The translations under genes were made by a program, and so were the position numbers. Shown piece after piece: positions 35,472 through 43,909 of a stretch of DNA of 64,000 nucleotides. Below the pieces are notes generated by a model, which was not told the DNA's origin, did no database searches, and was given only the letters and a program-made list of their open reading frames with translations. The first letter of the stretch is position 1. Each line of letters starts with the position of its first letter. The stretch comes from Verrucomicrobiaceae bacterium UBA1938 (GTDB lineage: Bacteria > Verrucomicrobiota > Verrucomicrobiia > Verrucomicrobiales > Verrucomicrobiaceae): positions 1-64,000 of the forward strand of contig DDFC01000029.1 of assembly GCA_002336895.1 (NCBI GenBank). The letters run 5' to 3'.

Positions 35472-36377
35472 CTATTTCTTATCGTAGAAGGGGAAGAGCT
35501 GGCGGATCTCGGCGGCGCTGGGGCGGCGGCCGTATTCGCAGACTTCGAAGGTCTCGGCATACTTGACGGCTTTGCCTTTTTCTTCGCCGTATAGCTTGAT
35601 GAGGAGGTCGCGGAATTTTTCGGCTTCGCTGCTCTGGCGGGCGCCCCAGCGGCGCTTGAGCCAGGCGCGTCGGGCGGTTTCATCGGTGGCGGGCGGGACT
35701 TCTTTTTCGACGTATTCGGCACTGCCGCTGGCGCCGCCCTCGTAGGCCTGGGATGTGAGCTCGTGGAGGCCGTCGAGCTTTTGCTCAAAGGAGTCGTCCA
35801 CGCTCACAGCGATGTCCGGGGTAAAGGGGTAGGGCTTCTGGAAGCCGTCGCTGGAGTACAGGAAGACGGGGTTTTTTTTCAGCGGCGGGATCTCCGGACA
35901 GATGAAGGGGACGGTGACCATGAAGGCGGCGTCTTGAAGAAGGACGCCGACATAGCGGTGGTCGGGGTGGTAGTCCCAAGGGCGGTGGGCGATGACGATG
36001 TCGGCCTTCCATTCGCGGATGATGCGGGTGATGAGCTTGCGGTTTTCCAGCGAGGGAAGCAGCTCGCCATCGTGGATGTCGAGCACCTGGGAGGTGACGC
36101 CGAGTTTTTGGGCGCAGGCTTTGACCTCGGCTGCGCGGCGCAGGGCCAGAGGGCCGCCGGCTTCTTTCCAGTGACCGATGTCGCCATTGGTGACGGAGAC
36201 GAGTTTCACATGATGGCCGAGCCGGGCCCATTTGACGGCGGTGCCTGCGGTTTTGTACTCGGCATCATCTGGATGCGCGCCGAAGACGACGATGCGAAGC
36301 TTGCCGTCGCCTTTGTCCTCCGCGTGGAGGTAGAGGGCGGCGAGGCAGACGACGAGGGTGAGAAGGAAGCGGATCAT
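35472..36377 (-). CDS. Secreted PIG-L family deacetylase
   Basis: A 301-residue zinc-dependent N-acetylglucosamine-type deacetylase family protein. The signal peptide is IRFLLTLVVCLAALYLHA. The metal site motif AHPDDAE is at about residues 33-39, and the downstream HPDHRYVG supplies the third metal ligand. The substrate is likely an N-acetylated amino sugar or glycoconjugate outside the cytoplasm, as family members at this size in Planctomycetota are often exported. The ATG at 36377 starts the signal peptide; 13 upstream in-frame residues do not fit. The 189-base gap 35283-35471 holds no evident feature. Confidence 0.9.
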   Translation of the reverse strand: MIRFLLTLVVCLAALYLHAEDKGDGKLRIVVFGAHPDDAEYKTAGTAVKWARLGHHVKLVSVTNGDIGHWKEAGGPLALRRAAEVKACAQKLGVTSQVLDIHDGELLPSLENRKLITRIIREWKADIVIAHRPWDYHPDHRYVGVLLQDAAFMVTVPFICPEIPPLKKNPVFLYSSDGFQKPYPFTPDIAVSVDDSFEQKLDGLHELTSQAYEGGASGSAEYVEKEVPPATDETARRAWLKRRWGARQSSEAEKFRDLLIKLYGEEKGKAVKYAETFEVCEYGRRPSAAEIRQLFPFYDKK

Positions 36378-36434
36378 GACGGGAAGGGTACGGGGCCATG
36401 ATGAGGAGTTGTTCAACGCTCAGGCGCTTGGGTG

Positions 36435-36695
36435 TCAAAAGAGCGTGATGTGGAACCAAACCCGCAGGGTCAGTTCCAAAAAAGAAAGGAGCGCAAGGTA
36501 GGAAAAAACAACGAGGCAACATTTCCTCCAAAAAGGGGCACGCCTGATCAAGTAAACTGCGAGACCTGCGTGGACTGCAGCAAAAGGCAGAATCTGCCAG
36601 AACAGCGCCTTGTAGTCAGGCGATGATGCACGGGACGCGAACAGTGTCCAAAACCCGCTCAGGAGCAGGATGCCATAGAGCAGGGCTTTGGACAT
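36435..36695 (-). CDS. Small multi-pass membrane protein, unknown function
   Basis: 86 residues with three hydrophobic segments: about 3-20 (LLYGILLLSGFWTLFAS), 31-50 (ALFWQILPFAAVHAGLAVYL) and 58-80 (KCCLVVFSYLALLSFLEL). No family is recognised. It lies 15 bases downstream of the MFS transporter gene on the same strand and is probably its operon partner. Confidence 0.6.
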   Translation of the reverse strand: MSKALLYGILLLSGFWTLFASRASSPDYKALFWQILPFAAVHAGLAVYLIRRAPFWRKCCLVVFSYLALLSFLELTLRVWFHITLF

Positions 36696-36710
36696 AGGTT
36701 CGAGGATGGA

Positions 36711-38195
36711 TCAGCCTTCTTCACCCTTCGGCTCCGGCAGCATGAAGCCGACGATGAGGGCGATGACGGCCATGGCGGTGGCGATGTAGCCTGCGGCCAT
36801 GGCGACGTGCATGGGCTTCACCGCCTGCGGACCACCAGCGAGCATGGGGGCGAGCCAGCTGGTGTTCAGTGTGGCCATGCAGGTGCCGATCATGCGGCCG
36901 CCCACGTTGGTGGCGAAGCTGCCGCCGGTACCGCGCAGGTGCATGGGGAAGACTTTGGGGAGGTATTCGCCGAAGTAGCTGAACTGGGCCACGGTGACGA
37001 GGCCGCAGACAGCGTAGCCCCAGAGGAAGGCGTCTCCACCTTGAGCGAACAATTTGAAATAGGTGAGCGGCAGGATGATGAGGGCGGGGATCTGGAAGAC
37101 TTTGAGCAATTTCACACGGCTCATGCCGACAATGAGCAGCACGGCAAGCAGCACGCGGCCGACGAGGCCGCCCATTTCCTGATGGAACTGGACCTTGTCG
37201 CTCATGGCCTTGACCTTGGAGTTCACAGGCTTCTGCTTGTCAAAGTTGGCCTTCATCTCGGCTTTGAGCGCGGCTTTGGCGGCATCGTCGAGGCCGGGGG
37301 CTTTCAGCTTGGCGCTGATCTCCATGTCGGTCTTTTTCAGGGCGGCGAGCTGTCCGGCCTCGGCCTTCAGCTCAGGCAGGCCGGGAGTGACGCGGGCCAC
37401 GGTGACCTGCAGCGCACCGAAGGCGATGCCGTAGGCGCAGGCGGAGAGGATGGTGGTGACGAGCGTGACGCGGCGAAGCTCGGAGGAGAAGAGAGCGCCG
37501 AAGCTGGGACGCTTGAGAGTGCCGGCGATTTTCTTGTCTTTCCACACCTTGGACTCAGGCACGAAGGGCAGCATGAGAGCGATGGGGATGGCGGGCAGGA
37601 TGCCGGACATCAGAGTGTAGCGCCAGGCGCCGATGCCGGTGCTGCCTGCGGGCAGACCCCAATGAGGAAGGGTGTCGAGATTCTTGCTGATCCACACGCT
37701 GACCATGGTGACGAACACACCGCCGAGAGAGGCGCAGGCCTGGGTGATGCCGAGCCATTTTTCCTTCTGATGCTTGTCCGTGAACACTTCCGCCAGCCAG
37801 GTGATGGCGGCGACGAACTCCACGCACACGCCAATGAAGGTAGTGCAGCGGAAGAAGATGAAGACAGGGAGCGAGGTAGCGAAGGCGGCGCAGAAGGGTG
37901 AGAAGGAGTAGATGAAGATGCTCAGCGCCATGATGGTCTTGCGGCCAAATTTATCGACCAGCCAGCCGCCGAGGAGACCGAAAACACCGCCACAGAGCGC
38001 GGCGATCCAGAGCAGCTTGCCGACCCATTCAGTCACGGAGGGATCGCTCGGCAGCACCTTGAGCAGTTCGGCAATGGCGGGGGCCGCGACGAGGGGCGTC
38101 ATGAGCAGCTCATAGGTGTCGAACAGGAAGCCGATGCTGGCGATGAGGATGATCAGCCAATGAGTGAGAGTGAATTTGGGTGCGGGAGTGGACAT
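36711..38195 (-). CDS. MFS transporter (metabolite:H+ symporter type)
   Basis: A 494-residue major-facilitator permease with twelve predicted membrane helices. The loop 2-3 signature GLLGGWLVDKFGRKTIM is clear, and FRCTTFIGVCVEFVAAITWLAE and AWRYTLMSGILPAIPIALML fit the sugar/organic-acid symporter subgroup. The middle of the protein (about 262-325) carries an unusually long charged, Lys/Ala-rich helical insert (LKAEAGQLAALKKTDMEISA and following) after the seventh helix, ending in VKAMSDKVQFHQEMGGLVG. The substrate is not predictable. The BlaI-type operators lie on the far side of its upstream spacer. Confidence 0.9.
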   Translation of the reverse strand: MSTPAPKFTLTHWLIILIASIGFLFDTYELLMTPLVAAPAIAELLKVLPSDPSVTEWVGKLLWIAALCGGVFGLLGGWLVDKFGRKTIMALSIFIYSFSPFCAAFATSLPVFIFFRCTTFIGVCVEFVAAITWLAEVFTDKHQKEKWLGITQACASLGGVFVTMVSVWISKNLDTLPHWGLPAGSTGIGAWRYTLMSGILPAIPIALMLPFVPESKVWKDKKIAGTLKRPSFGALFSSELRRVTLVTTILSACAYGIAFGALQVTVARVTPGLPELKAEAGQLAALKKTDMEISAKLKAPGLDDAAKAALKAEMKANFDKQKPVNSKVKAMSDKVQFHQEMGGLVGRVLLAVLLIVGMSRVKLLKVFQIPALIILPLTYFKLFAQGGDAFLWGYAVCGLVTVAQFSYFGEYLPKVFPMHLRGTGGSFATNVGGRMIGTCMATLNTSWLAPMLAGGPQAVKPMHVAMAAGYIATAMAVIALIVGFMLPEPKGEEG

Positions 38196-38284
38196 GGCGG
38201 GGCGATGCTGTCAGGAGATGGGAGGCAAGTCAACGGGCGGCGTGGGCGGAATTCATCATTCGGATGGTGATTGGCGTGAAGTCC

Positions 38285-38327
38285 TACATGTGTCGTATTT
38301 TTGAATCGACAAATCCGACAAATGTCG
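38285..38327. promoter_or_regulatory. BlaI-type operators before the second BlaI gene
   Basis: tacatgtgtc (38285-38294, one mismatch to TACA-NN-TGTA) and cgacaaatgtcg (38316-38327, GACA-NN-TGTC core) lie in the spacer between the divergent MFS and BlaI genes. Centres are 32 bp apart, three helical turns. A further cgaca (38307-38311) lies between them. Both the MFS and BlaI promoters could be affected. Confidence 0.65.
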
Positions 38328-38342
38328 TCAAACTCGCGAATT

Positions 38343-38747
38343 ATGGCTAAAAAATCACTGCCTCCACTGTCCGCCGCCGAGCAGGCGCTGATGGACATTC
38401 TCTGGAAGAAGCATCCGGCGAGCGTGCTGGAACTGCTGGAGGCGGTGAACCAAGGACGCAGCGAGCCGGTGACGCGCAACACGCTGCAGACACAGCTAAC
38501 GCGGCTGGAGGCGAAGGGGTGGATCACCCGCGATGATTCCAGCCGCAGCCATGCCTACGAGCCTGCGGTGGCCGAGCAGAAGGGAAGGACGAGCGTGCTG
38601 GCAGACCTGAAGCAGCGCTTCTTTGGCGGGAGCAATCTGGCGCTGGTGCGCTGCCTGGTGGAGAGCGGTGACATCTCCGAGGAAGAACTGGTGGAACTGC
38701 GAAAACTGGTGCGCGGCAGCAGTGCGAAGAAAGGAGAGGAGTCATGA
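38343..38747 (+). CDS. BlaI/MecI-family transcriptional repressor (second copy)
   Basis: A 134-residue repressor with winged HTH (LSAAEQALMDILWKKHPASV, TRNTLQTQLTRLEAKGWITR) and C-terminal dimerisation part (LKQRFFGGSNLALVRCLVES). It pairs with the overlapping M56 protease gene: stop and start share ATGA at 38744-38747. I start at ATG 38343, since the extension MNRQIRQMSS would translate the operator. Its sequence is clearly different from the first BlaI, and its operators differ (GACA versus TACA), so cross-talk is probably limited. Confidence 0.92.
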   Translation: MAKKSLPPLSAAEQALMDILWKKHPASVLELLEAVNQGRSEPVTRNTLQTQLTRLEAKGWITRDDSSRSHAYEPAVAEQKGRTSVLADLKQRFFGGSNLALVRCLVESGDISEEELVELRKLVRGSSAKKGEES

Positions 38748-41437
38748 GCGCGGAGACAATCGTGTGTCTTAATTACGTGGTGCACAGTCTGGTGATCGGC
38801 GCGGCGGCGTGGCTGCTGGTGCGGTTTGTGATCCGCGATGCGCTGCGGCGCTGCATCCTGGCGAATCTGGCGGTGCTGATGTGCCTGTACACGCCTTTTA
38901 ACATCGGGATGGAGGATCTCTTTCCGCCACAAAAGCCTGTGCCGGTGTGGACGCCGATCCGGGAGACGTTCAAGGCGGACTGGCGGATGAGTGTGGCGCC
39001 GGCGAGCGCTGCAAAGACAAGCACCGTGATCGAGGCACGGGCCTGGGGTGTGAATGATGTTGTGAGGGGGATGCGGTGGCTGGCGTGGATCGCTACCGTG
39101 GGGATGCTGATGCGGCTGCTGGCGCAAACCGTGAGGGTGCAGAGATGGGCGTGGGGATTGAGACATCTATCGCGAGAGGAAACGGAGGTTCTCTGCGGCA
39201 GTGCGCCGGAGTTTTGCGGAGATGCAGAGAGGCTCGAAAGCTCCAGAGGGCTGGAGCACTCCAGGACGCTGGCGCGCGTGAGGGTGTCTGAGAGTGAAGG
39301 CACCCCCTGTGTGGCGGGCTGGTTTTTTCCGGTGATCGCTGTTCCGGCCCAGGCTTTTGAGGCGCTCACGGCTCGTGAGTGGGGCTGGCTGCTGCGGCAT
39401 GAGACGGAGCATCTGCGGCTGCACGATACGGTGGCGGTGCTGCTGCAAAACATCGTGCGCGCCTGCCTGTGGTGGAACCCTTTTGTGCATGAGCTGATCG
39501 AGGACTACGCCCGGGCCCGCGAGGAAATGTGTGATGCCGCTGCGGTGGGGGAAGAGCGCGAGCCTGCGGCCTATGCGGACTTTCTGCTGGCCTGGGTCGC
39601 GAAGCCAGGGGCGCAGCAGGCGTGCGTGATGCCGATTGCGTATTCGCGGCCCGCACGGCGGCTGAAGGCCAGGCTGGTGGCGCTGATGGAGGCGCGCGGC
39701 GTGAGGAAGAAGGCGGGGGCACTGTTTGTGCTGGCGGTGGTGGCTTTTGCGATCATCGCGCCGATGATTGCGGCTTCGTTTGGGATTGCGACTGCGGCGG
39801 CGCAGGCCGTGGTGGAAGCGAAGGAGGACGACGGCACCTTGTACACAAAGGAGTACAAAGTGCCTCCGGATTTTCTGAGTGGAGGAATGGTGCCGGATGA
39901 TCCATTTGCGCCCGGGAAAGCCGTGTCAGGCGCTGTGAGGGGAAAAACCGCCCGGGAGCTACTGAAGGAGAAAGGTGTGGCGTTTCCGCCGGGTGCGTCG
40001 GCCATTTACAATCCGACGACTTCACTGCTCATCGTACGGAATACAAAAGCCAATCTGGAGATGGTTGAACGAGGGATCGATGCGCTCAACCAACGGCCAA
40101 TGATGTTGCAGGTAAGCTGCAAGCTTATTCAGGCGGATCAGTTTTTGGGAACGCATGAAGGCGTTTTGTCGTCGGAGGATGAGCAGGCTCTGATCAGGAC
40201 GGTGTCACAAAAGAAGGGTGCCGATCTGATGAGTTCGCCGAGTGTGACGATGAAGTTTGATCAGAATGCGATCGTGGAAGTGGCGCAGGAGGTGCCGGCG
40301 AAGAAGCTGGTGGATGGGAAGTTGAGTGGTGATCCGAAGTTTGTCGGGATAAGGATCGAACTGAACGCTAAAACGCCAGCCAAAGGGAAATCCAGTGTCG
40401 AAACGAAGGTCGAGCTTGGGTTGGATCCCGATTCAAATACTGGATGGCTGCCGAAGGAGGATAAAGCTGTCGATTGGGACAAGGTTCTGCTTTTCAGCAT
40501 TGCGGCCAAGGCGGCGCTGGCCAGCGGTGAGACGTTGGTGCTGCATTTGCCGACTTCGAAACGGCCTGTGACGGTGCTCATCATGGCGGAGGCGCTTGAC
40601 CCCAATGGCAGAAAGGCAGACCGTTTTGCGGCGACGATGCGGATGGCACCGTCCGCAAGCGAGGGACGCTACGTGGCGGAGAAGAAGGGAATGGAAAAGG
40701 AGAGCACTGAGCTGGTCGAGCGTGTTTACAGGCTTCCCGAAGAATTCCCGCGGGATAAACCGCCTGTCGAAGTGCTCAAGGCGGCGGGAATTGAATTCCC
40801 CAAGAATGCAGATGCCTTGCTGAAGGATGGAAAACTCACTGTGCGAAACACGAAGGCCAATCAGTTGCTCATTGAGGCGTGGATTGCTTCCCTTGTCGAT
40901 TTCAGAAAAAACAAGAGGGTTCACGTCACCGTGCAAGTGGTTGAAATGAAGGGGGATTTTTTGAAACTCATGAATGAGTGGCTGCCACCGATGGCTGTCG
41001 ATCCCAAGACCGCCAAGCCCCTGCATCCCGCCCTCGTGGAATCACGGCCATCTCCCGATTATGTTCGCCTGTTCAACACGGCCGCCATCTTCACCCCGGA
41101 TCAGTTTAAGACTGTGTTCAAGAGGATCGCTGTTTCCAAGGCGAGTGTCGAAAACTTAAAGCCGAAGGGTGAACTGCGGGAATATAAGCTGCCGGACGCG
41201 ATGGGAGGCATGCAAGTGAAGGTGGAATCACAGATTGGTGGGGATGGGAATACGATTGAGTTGATCGTCACGTGTGATGAAAAAGGGGATAAAGTAAGCG
41301 GGGCAAAACACATATCCACCGGGGTGAGCATCTGGGATGGTCAAACAATCGTGCTGGCTTCCCCGCCGTCCGAAGGTTTGTCCCGCTTTCTGTTCATCAC
41401 AGGGAAGCTTATTGAGGACAAGGCTGGGAAAAAGTGA
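38744..41437 (+). CDS. M56 (BlaR1-like) membrane protease fused to duplicated secretin-like domains
   Basis: An 897-residue sensor protease. The N-terminal M56 part has transmembrane segments near 10-27, 37-50 and 111-128, with zinc motif HETEH at 219-223 followed by WWNPFVHELIEDYARAREEMCD. A fourth segment (ALFVLAVVAFAIIAPMIAASF) precedes the extracytoplasmic sensor. That region contains two related modules, about 371-660 and 662-890. Each begins with YKVPPDF / YRLPEEF, then an AGI-EFP-type block, VRNTKAN and a long beta-rich part. The second ends STGVSIWDGQTIVLASPP, as in bacterial secretin C-domains. Residues about 160-180 are encoded by REP-like DNA (39222-39282). It is translationally coupled to the preceding BlaI gene. 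Confidence 0.86.
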   Translation: MSAETIVCLNYVVHSLVIGAAAWLLVRFVIRDALRRCILANLAVLMCLYTPFNIGMEDLFPPQKPVPVWTPIRETFKADWRMSVAPASAAKTSTVIEARAWGVNDVVRGMRWLAWIATVGMLMRLLAQTVRVQRWAWGLRHLSREETEVLCGSAPEFCGDAERLESSRGLEHSRTLARVRVSESEGTPCVAGWFFPVIAVPAQAFEALTAREWGWLLRHETEHLRLHDTVAVLLQNIVRACLWWNPFVHELIEDYARAREEMCDAAAVGEEREPAAYADFLLAWVAKPGAQQACVMPIAYSRPARRLKARLVALMEARGVRKKAGALFVLAVVAFAIIAPMIAASFGIATAAAQAVVEAKEDDGTLYTKEYKVPPDFLSGGMVPDDPFAPGKAVSGAVRGKTARELLKEKGVAFPPGASAIYNPTTSLLIVRNTKANLEMVERGIDALNQRPMMLQVSCKLIQADQFLGTHEGVLSSEDEQALIRTVSQKKGADLMSSPSVTMKFDQNAIVEVAQEVPAKKLVDGKLSGDPKFVGIRIELNAKTPAKGKSSVETKVELGLDPDSNTGWLPKEDKAVDWDKVLLFSIAAKAALASGETLVLHLPTSKRPVTVLIMAEALDPNGRKADRFAATMRMAPSASEGRYVAEKKGMEKESTELVERVYRLPEEFPRDKPPVEVLKAAGIEFPKNADALLKDGKLTVRNTKANQLLIEAWIASLVDFRKNKRVHVTVQVVEMKGDFLKLMNEWLPPMAVDPKTAKPLHPALVESRPSPDYVRLFNTAAIFTPDQFKTVFKRIAVSKASVENLKPKGELREYKLPDAMGGMQVKVESQIGGDGNTIELIVTCDEKGDKVSGAKHISTGVSIWDGQTIVLASPPSEGLSRFLFITGKLIEDKAGKK
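39230..39282 (+). repeat. REP-like element inside the M56 coding sequence
   Basis: gctcgaaagctccagagggctggagcactccaggacgctggcgcgcg shares the gcactccaggacgctggcgcg end with the REPs at 44556-44595 and 43861-43902, with a central ctccag/ctggag stem. It is in frame and encodes roughly residues 163-180 of the protease, between the third membrane segment and the zinc motif. Confidence 0.6.
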
Positions 41438-41483
41438 AATCAGGTTTTGCCGCATTGAAGGGAAGCCTTCATCATGCGGCCTT

Positions 41484-42509
41484 ATGTTTCACGACCTGAC
41501 CTCCGCGCCTGCCACTGATCCGACGAGCATTTACCGCTACCGTGACTGCCTGTATGGGGCGGACATGGTGACTGCGGCGCTGAGTGTGGATTTTTTCACG
41601 TGGCTGTCGGGGAATCCGTCTTCGTTGTCGGGGATCTGTGCGCACTTTGGCTTCACGGAGCGTCCGGCGGATACGATGATGACGTTGTTTGCCGCGAATG
41701 AGTGGGTGAAGAGTGTGGGCGGTGTGTTTCACACGACGGAGGTGGCGCGTGAGTTTTTGTGCGCGGGGCCGGTGTGGGATGTGAGGCCGTACTTTGCCTC
41801 GCTGCATGACAGGCCGATCGCGCGGGATTTTATTGAAGTACTGAAGACGGACAAGCCAGCGGGGTGGAGCGGGGACAAGGCGGCCTTTGACTGGCACAAG
41901 GCGATGGAGCAGGAGGATTTTGCGCGGAAGTTTACGGCGGCAATGGACTGCCGTGGTGTGCTGCTCTCCCAGGCGCTGGCGAAGAGGCTGGATCTCAGCG
42001 GGCGCAGCTGCGTGCTGGACATTGGAGCGGGGTCGGGTGTGTATGCGTGTGCGATCACGGCGCAGCACAAGCATATGAGAGGGGTCGCGTTTGATCAGGC
42101 ACCGGTGGACCGCATCGCGGGCAAGCTGATCGAGGAACGTGGCTGCGCAGAGCGCGTGACTGTGGCGACGGGCAACATGTTTGAAGGCATGCCCGCAGGG
42201 TGTGACGTGCATCTTTTCTCCAATGTGCTGCATGACTGGGGCGTGCCGGAGGTGAAGAAGCTGCTGGCTGTCTCACATGCCGCGCTGCCTGCGGGAGGGC
42301 TGCTGATCATCCATGATGCGTTCATCAATGCAGACAAAACCGGGCCGCTGCACGTGGCGGAGTACTCGTGCCTGCTGATGCACGCCACGCAGGGCAAGTG
42401 CTACAGCACGGGTGAGTACGCGGAGATGCTGGATGCAGCAGGATTTACGCCTGGTGATTATCACGACACGATCATCGCGCGGGGATTCATGACTGCGATC
42501 CGGCGCTAA
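41484..42509 (+). CDS. SAM-dependent O-methyltransferase-like protein (family 2 type)
   Basis: A 341-residue methyltransferase with an N-terminal winged-helix dimerisation domain (VTAALSVDFFTWLSG, ICAHFGFTERPADTMMTLFA, WVKSVGGVFHTTEVAREFL) and a C-terminal Rossmann domain. SAM-binding motif I is VLDIGAGSGVYACAI. Motif LFSNVLHDWGVPEVKKLL contains the His-Asp typical of hydroxyneurosporene/acetylserotonin-type O-methyltransferases, then LLIIHDAFIN. The acceptor substrate is unknown and there is no biosynthetic cluster around it. I start at ATG 41484; the longer frame runs back into the M56 gene. Confidence 0.85.
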   Translation: MFHDLTSAPATDPTSIYRYRDCLYGADMVTAALSVDFFTWLSGNPSSLSGICAHFGFTERPADTMMTLFAANEWVKSVGGVFHTTEVAREFLCAGPVWDVRPYFASLHDRPIARDFIEVLKTDKPAGWSGDKAAFDWHKAMEQEDFARKFTAAMDCRGVLLSQALAKRLDLSGRSCVLDIGAGSGVYACAITAQHKHMRGVAFDQAPVDRIAGKLIEERGCAERVTVATGNMFEGMPAGCDVHLFSNVLHDWGVPEVKKLLAVSHAALPAGGLLIIHDAFINADKTGPLHVAEYSCLLMHATQGKCYSTGEYAEMLDAAGFTPGDYHDTIIARGFMTAIRR

Positions 42510-42561
42510 AAATTAGATTGTGCAAAGAAAGCGAGTTGTCGTATCGTCTAGAAGATTGCTT

Positions 42562-43080
42562 ATGAAATTAATCACCCTGCTTTCTGTCTTCGCCATCGCG
42601 GCATCCGTGCGCGCTGAAACCACGCTCGTCATGACCGGCGTGCACAACTGCTGCAAGAGCTGCACTAACGGCATCATCAAGGCTGCGTCTTCACTCAGCG
42701 ACGTGACCGTCACCCCTGAAGGCAAGACGGTGACCATCGTGTCCAAGAAGAAAGGCGACGCGAAGAAGGCCGCCGAGGCGATCATCGCCGCAGGCTACTA
42801 CGGCAAGATCGAAGGCGAGGAGTCTGCCTCGAAGTCTGCCAGCAAGCCCGCTGCCGCCGCCAAGCCTGAGGCCAAGATGACGAAGGCCACTGTTTCCGGA
42901 GTGCACCTGTGCTGCAAAAAATGCGAAGTGGCAGCCGCTGATGCGGTGAAGACCGTCGCAGGCATCACGAAGAGCGACATCGTCGCCAAGGCCACATCAT
43001 TCACTGTCGAGGGCGAGTTCACCAAGTCTGAACTGGCGTCCGCCCTCAATGCCGCCGGCTTTGCCGGAGACATCAAATAA
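42562..43080 (+). CDS. Secreted protein with two HMA-like metal-binding domains
   Basis: A 172-residue exported protein: signal peptide KLITLLSVFAIAASVRAE, then two heavy-metal-associated-like domains of about 65 residues. The sites are VHNCCKSCTNGI and VHLCCKKCEVAA, joined by a Ser/Ala/Lys/Pro linker. Both carry CCxxC instead of the canonical GMxCxxC of copper chaperones. The domain ends IIAAGYYGKIEG and ALNAAGFAGDIK are family-typical. Binding of Cu, Hg or Zn in the periplasm is likely, but specificity cannot be read. The ATG at 42562 begins the signal peptide. A strong terminator follows and no metal ATPase is nearby. Confidence 0.82.
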   Translation: MKLITLLSVFAIAASVRAETTLVMTGVHNCCKSCTNGIIKAASSLSDVTVTPEGKTVTIVSKKKGDAKKAAEAIIAAGYYGKIEGEESASKSASKPAAAAKPEAKMTKATVSGVHLCCKKCEVAAADAVKTVAGITKSDIVAKATSFTVEGEFTKSELASALNAAGFAGDIK

Positions 43081-43104
43081 CTACCGCAACCAACAACGAG
43101 CGGG

Positions 43105-43141
43105 GCCGGGGCTTGCGAAAGCGACCCCGGCTTTCTTTTTT
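43105..43141 (+). terminator. Rho-independent terminator after the HMA-like gene
   Basis: gccgggg (43105-43111) pairs with ccccggc (43125-43131) around a ttgc-gaaa-gcg inner hairpin, followed by tttcttttttg. Confidence 0.9.
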
Positions 43142-43250
43142 GTCAGTTGGGCGCGACATGGCTGCTGCATCGGCATTTTTACCGGGACAAGCCTCCAGCT
43201 GAGAATTTGAAGGCTTGACGTCTAAAATCGACATATGGTTTTATCCTAGC

Positions 43251-43850
43251 ATGGTACCCAAAAATGCATCTGGAGTCATCCTTGTCTTGTTTAGCTTTGT
43301 TTTGAGTGTCTCCGGACAGCCGGCGGGCAAAGATGCCAAGGCGGACTTGAGCAAAAAATACCCTTCCCTGCACATCCAGGCCAAGGTTGGCAAGCGCAAC
43401 GCTCCTTATCAGGGGTCATCATACATGATGACAATGACCATGACTCCGGAAGTGGTGATCGAGAGCGCACGCACCCAGCCCATGGCGTCGGCTTCAGCCA
43501 CTTTTCTGCTCGTGACGAGTGATACTTCCGCCAAATACAGGCGCGGAGAAGAGGAACTCGTCATCGCCACTTCGGAGACCCAAGGAATACCGGCAGTGTC
43601 CAAAGGATCACGCCGGAGCATTGAATTCAAGCCTCTGTCTACACGCTATGATTCGGACCGCGATGAGACCAACGTCGGCGGCCAGGAATACAAATACTAC
43701 ATCATGGCTGTTTTCTCCGATGACAATCAGTTCCTGCATTTCGAGACGAATTGTCCGGAGCTGTCGAGGCATCTTCAGGCGCATCCAGAACTGCGGGTGC
43801 AATTTCTTGGCATGAAGCCAGGAGCAAAGTTTACCACGAATTTCAAGTGA
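43251..43850 (+). CDS. Secreted hypothetical protein
   Basis: A 199-residue protein with signal peptide SGVILVLFSFVLSVSGQ. The rest is mixed beta-rich sequence (MTMTMTPEVVIESARTQPM, ASATFLLVTSDTSAKYR, YKYYIMAVFSDDNQFLHFET) with no recognisable family. Codon use is less G/C-biased than that of its neighbours (many gaa, aaa, aat and aag codons), which hints at relaxed selection or acquisition. The RAYT/REP unit begins 11 bases after its stop. Confidence 0.65.
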   Translation: MVPKNASGVILVLFSFVLSVSGQPAGKDAKADLSKKYPSLHIQAKVGKRNAPYQGSSYMMTMTMTPEVVIESARTQPMASASATFLLVTSDTSAKYRRGEEELVIATSETQGIPAVSKGSRRSIEFKPLSTRYDSDRDETNVGGQEYKYYIMAVFSDDNQFLHFETNCPELSRHLQAHPELRVQFLGMKPGAKFTTNFK

Positions 43851-43860
43851 GGAACCTGTC

Positions 43861-43902
43861 CGCGACAGCGTCCTCGGATTGCGGTGCTTGAGCACCGCTT
43901 TT
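43861..43902 (-). repeat. REP element flanking the RAYT gene (left)
   Basis: Perfect palindrome gcggtgct-tg-agcaccgc at 43881-43898, with the tail gacgctgtcgcg reading leftward on the minus strand. It mirrors the right-hand REP at 44556-44595. Confidence 0.85.
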
Positions 43903-43909
43903 GTCAGCT

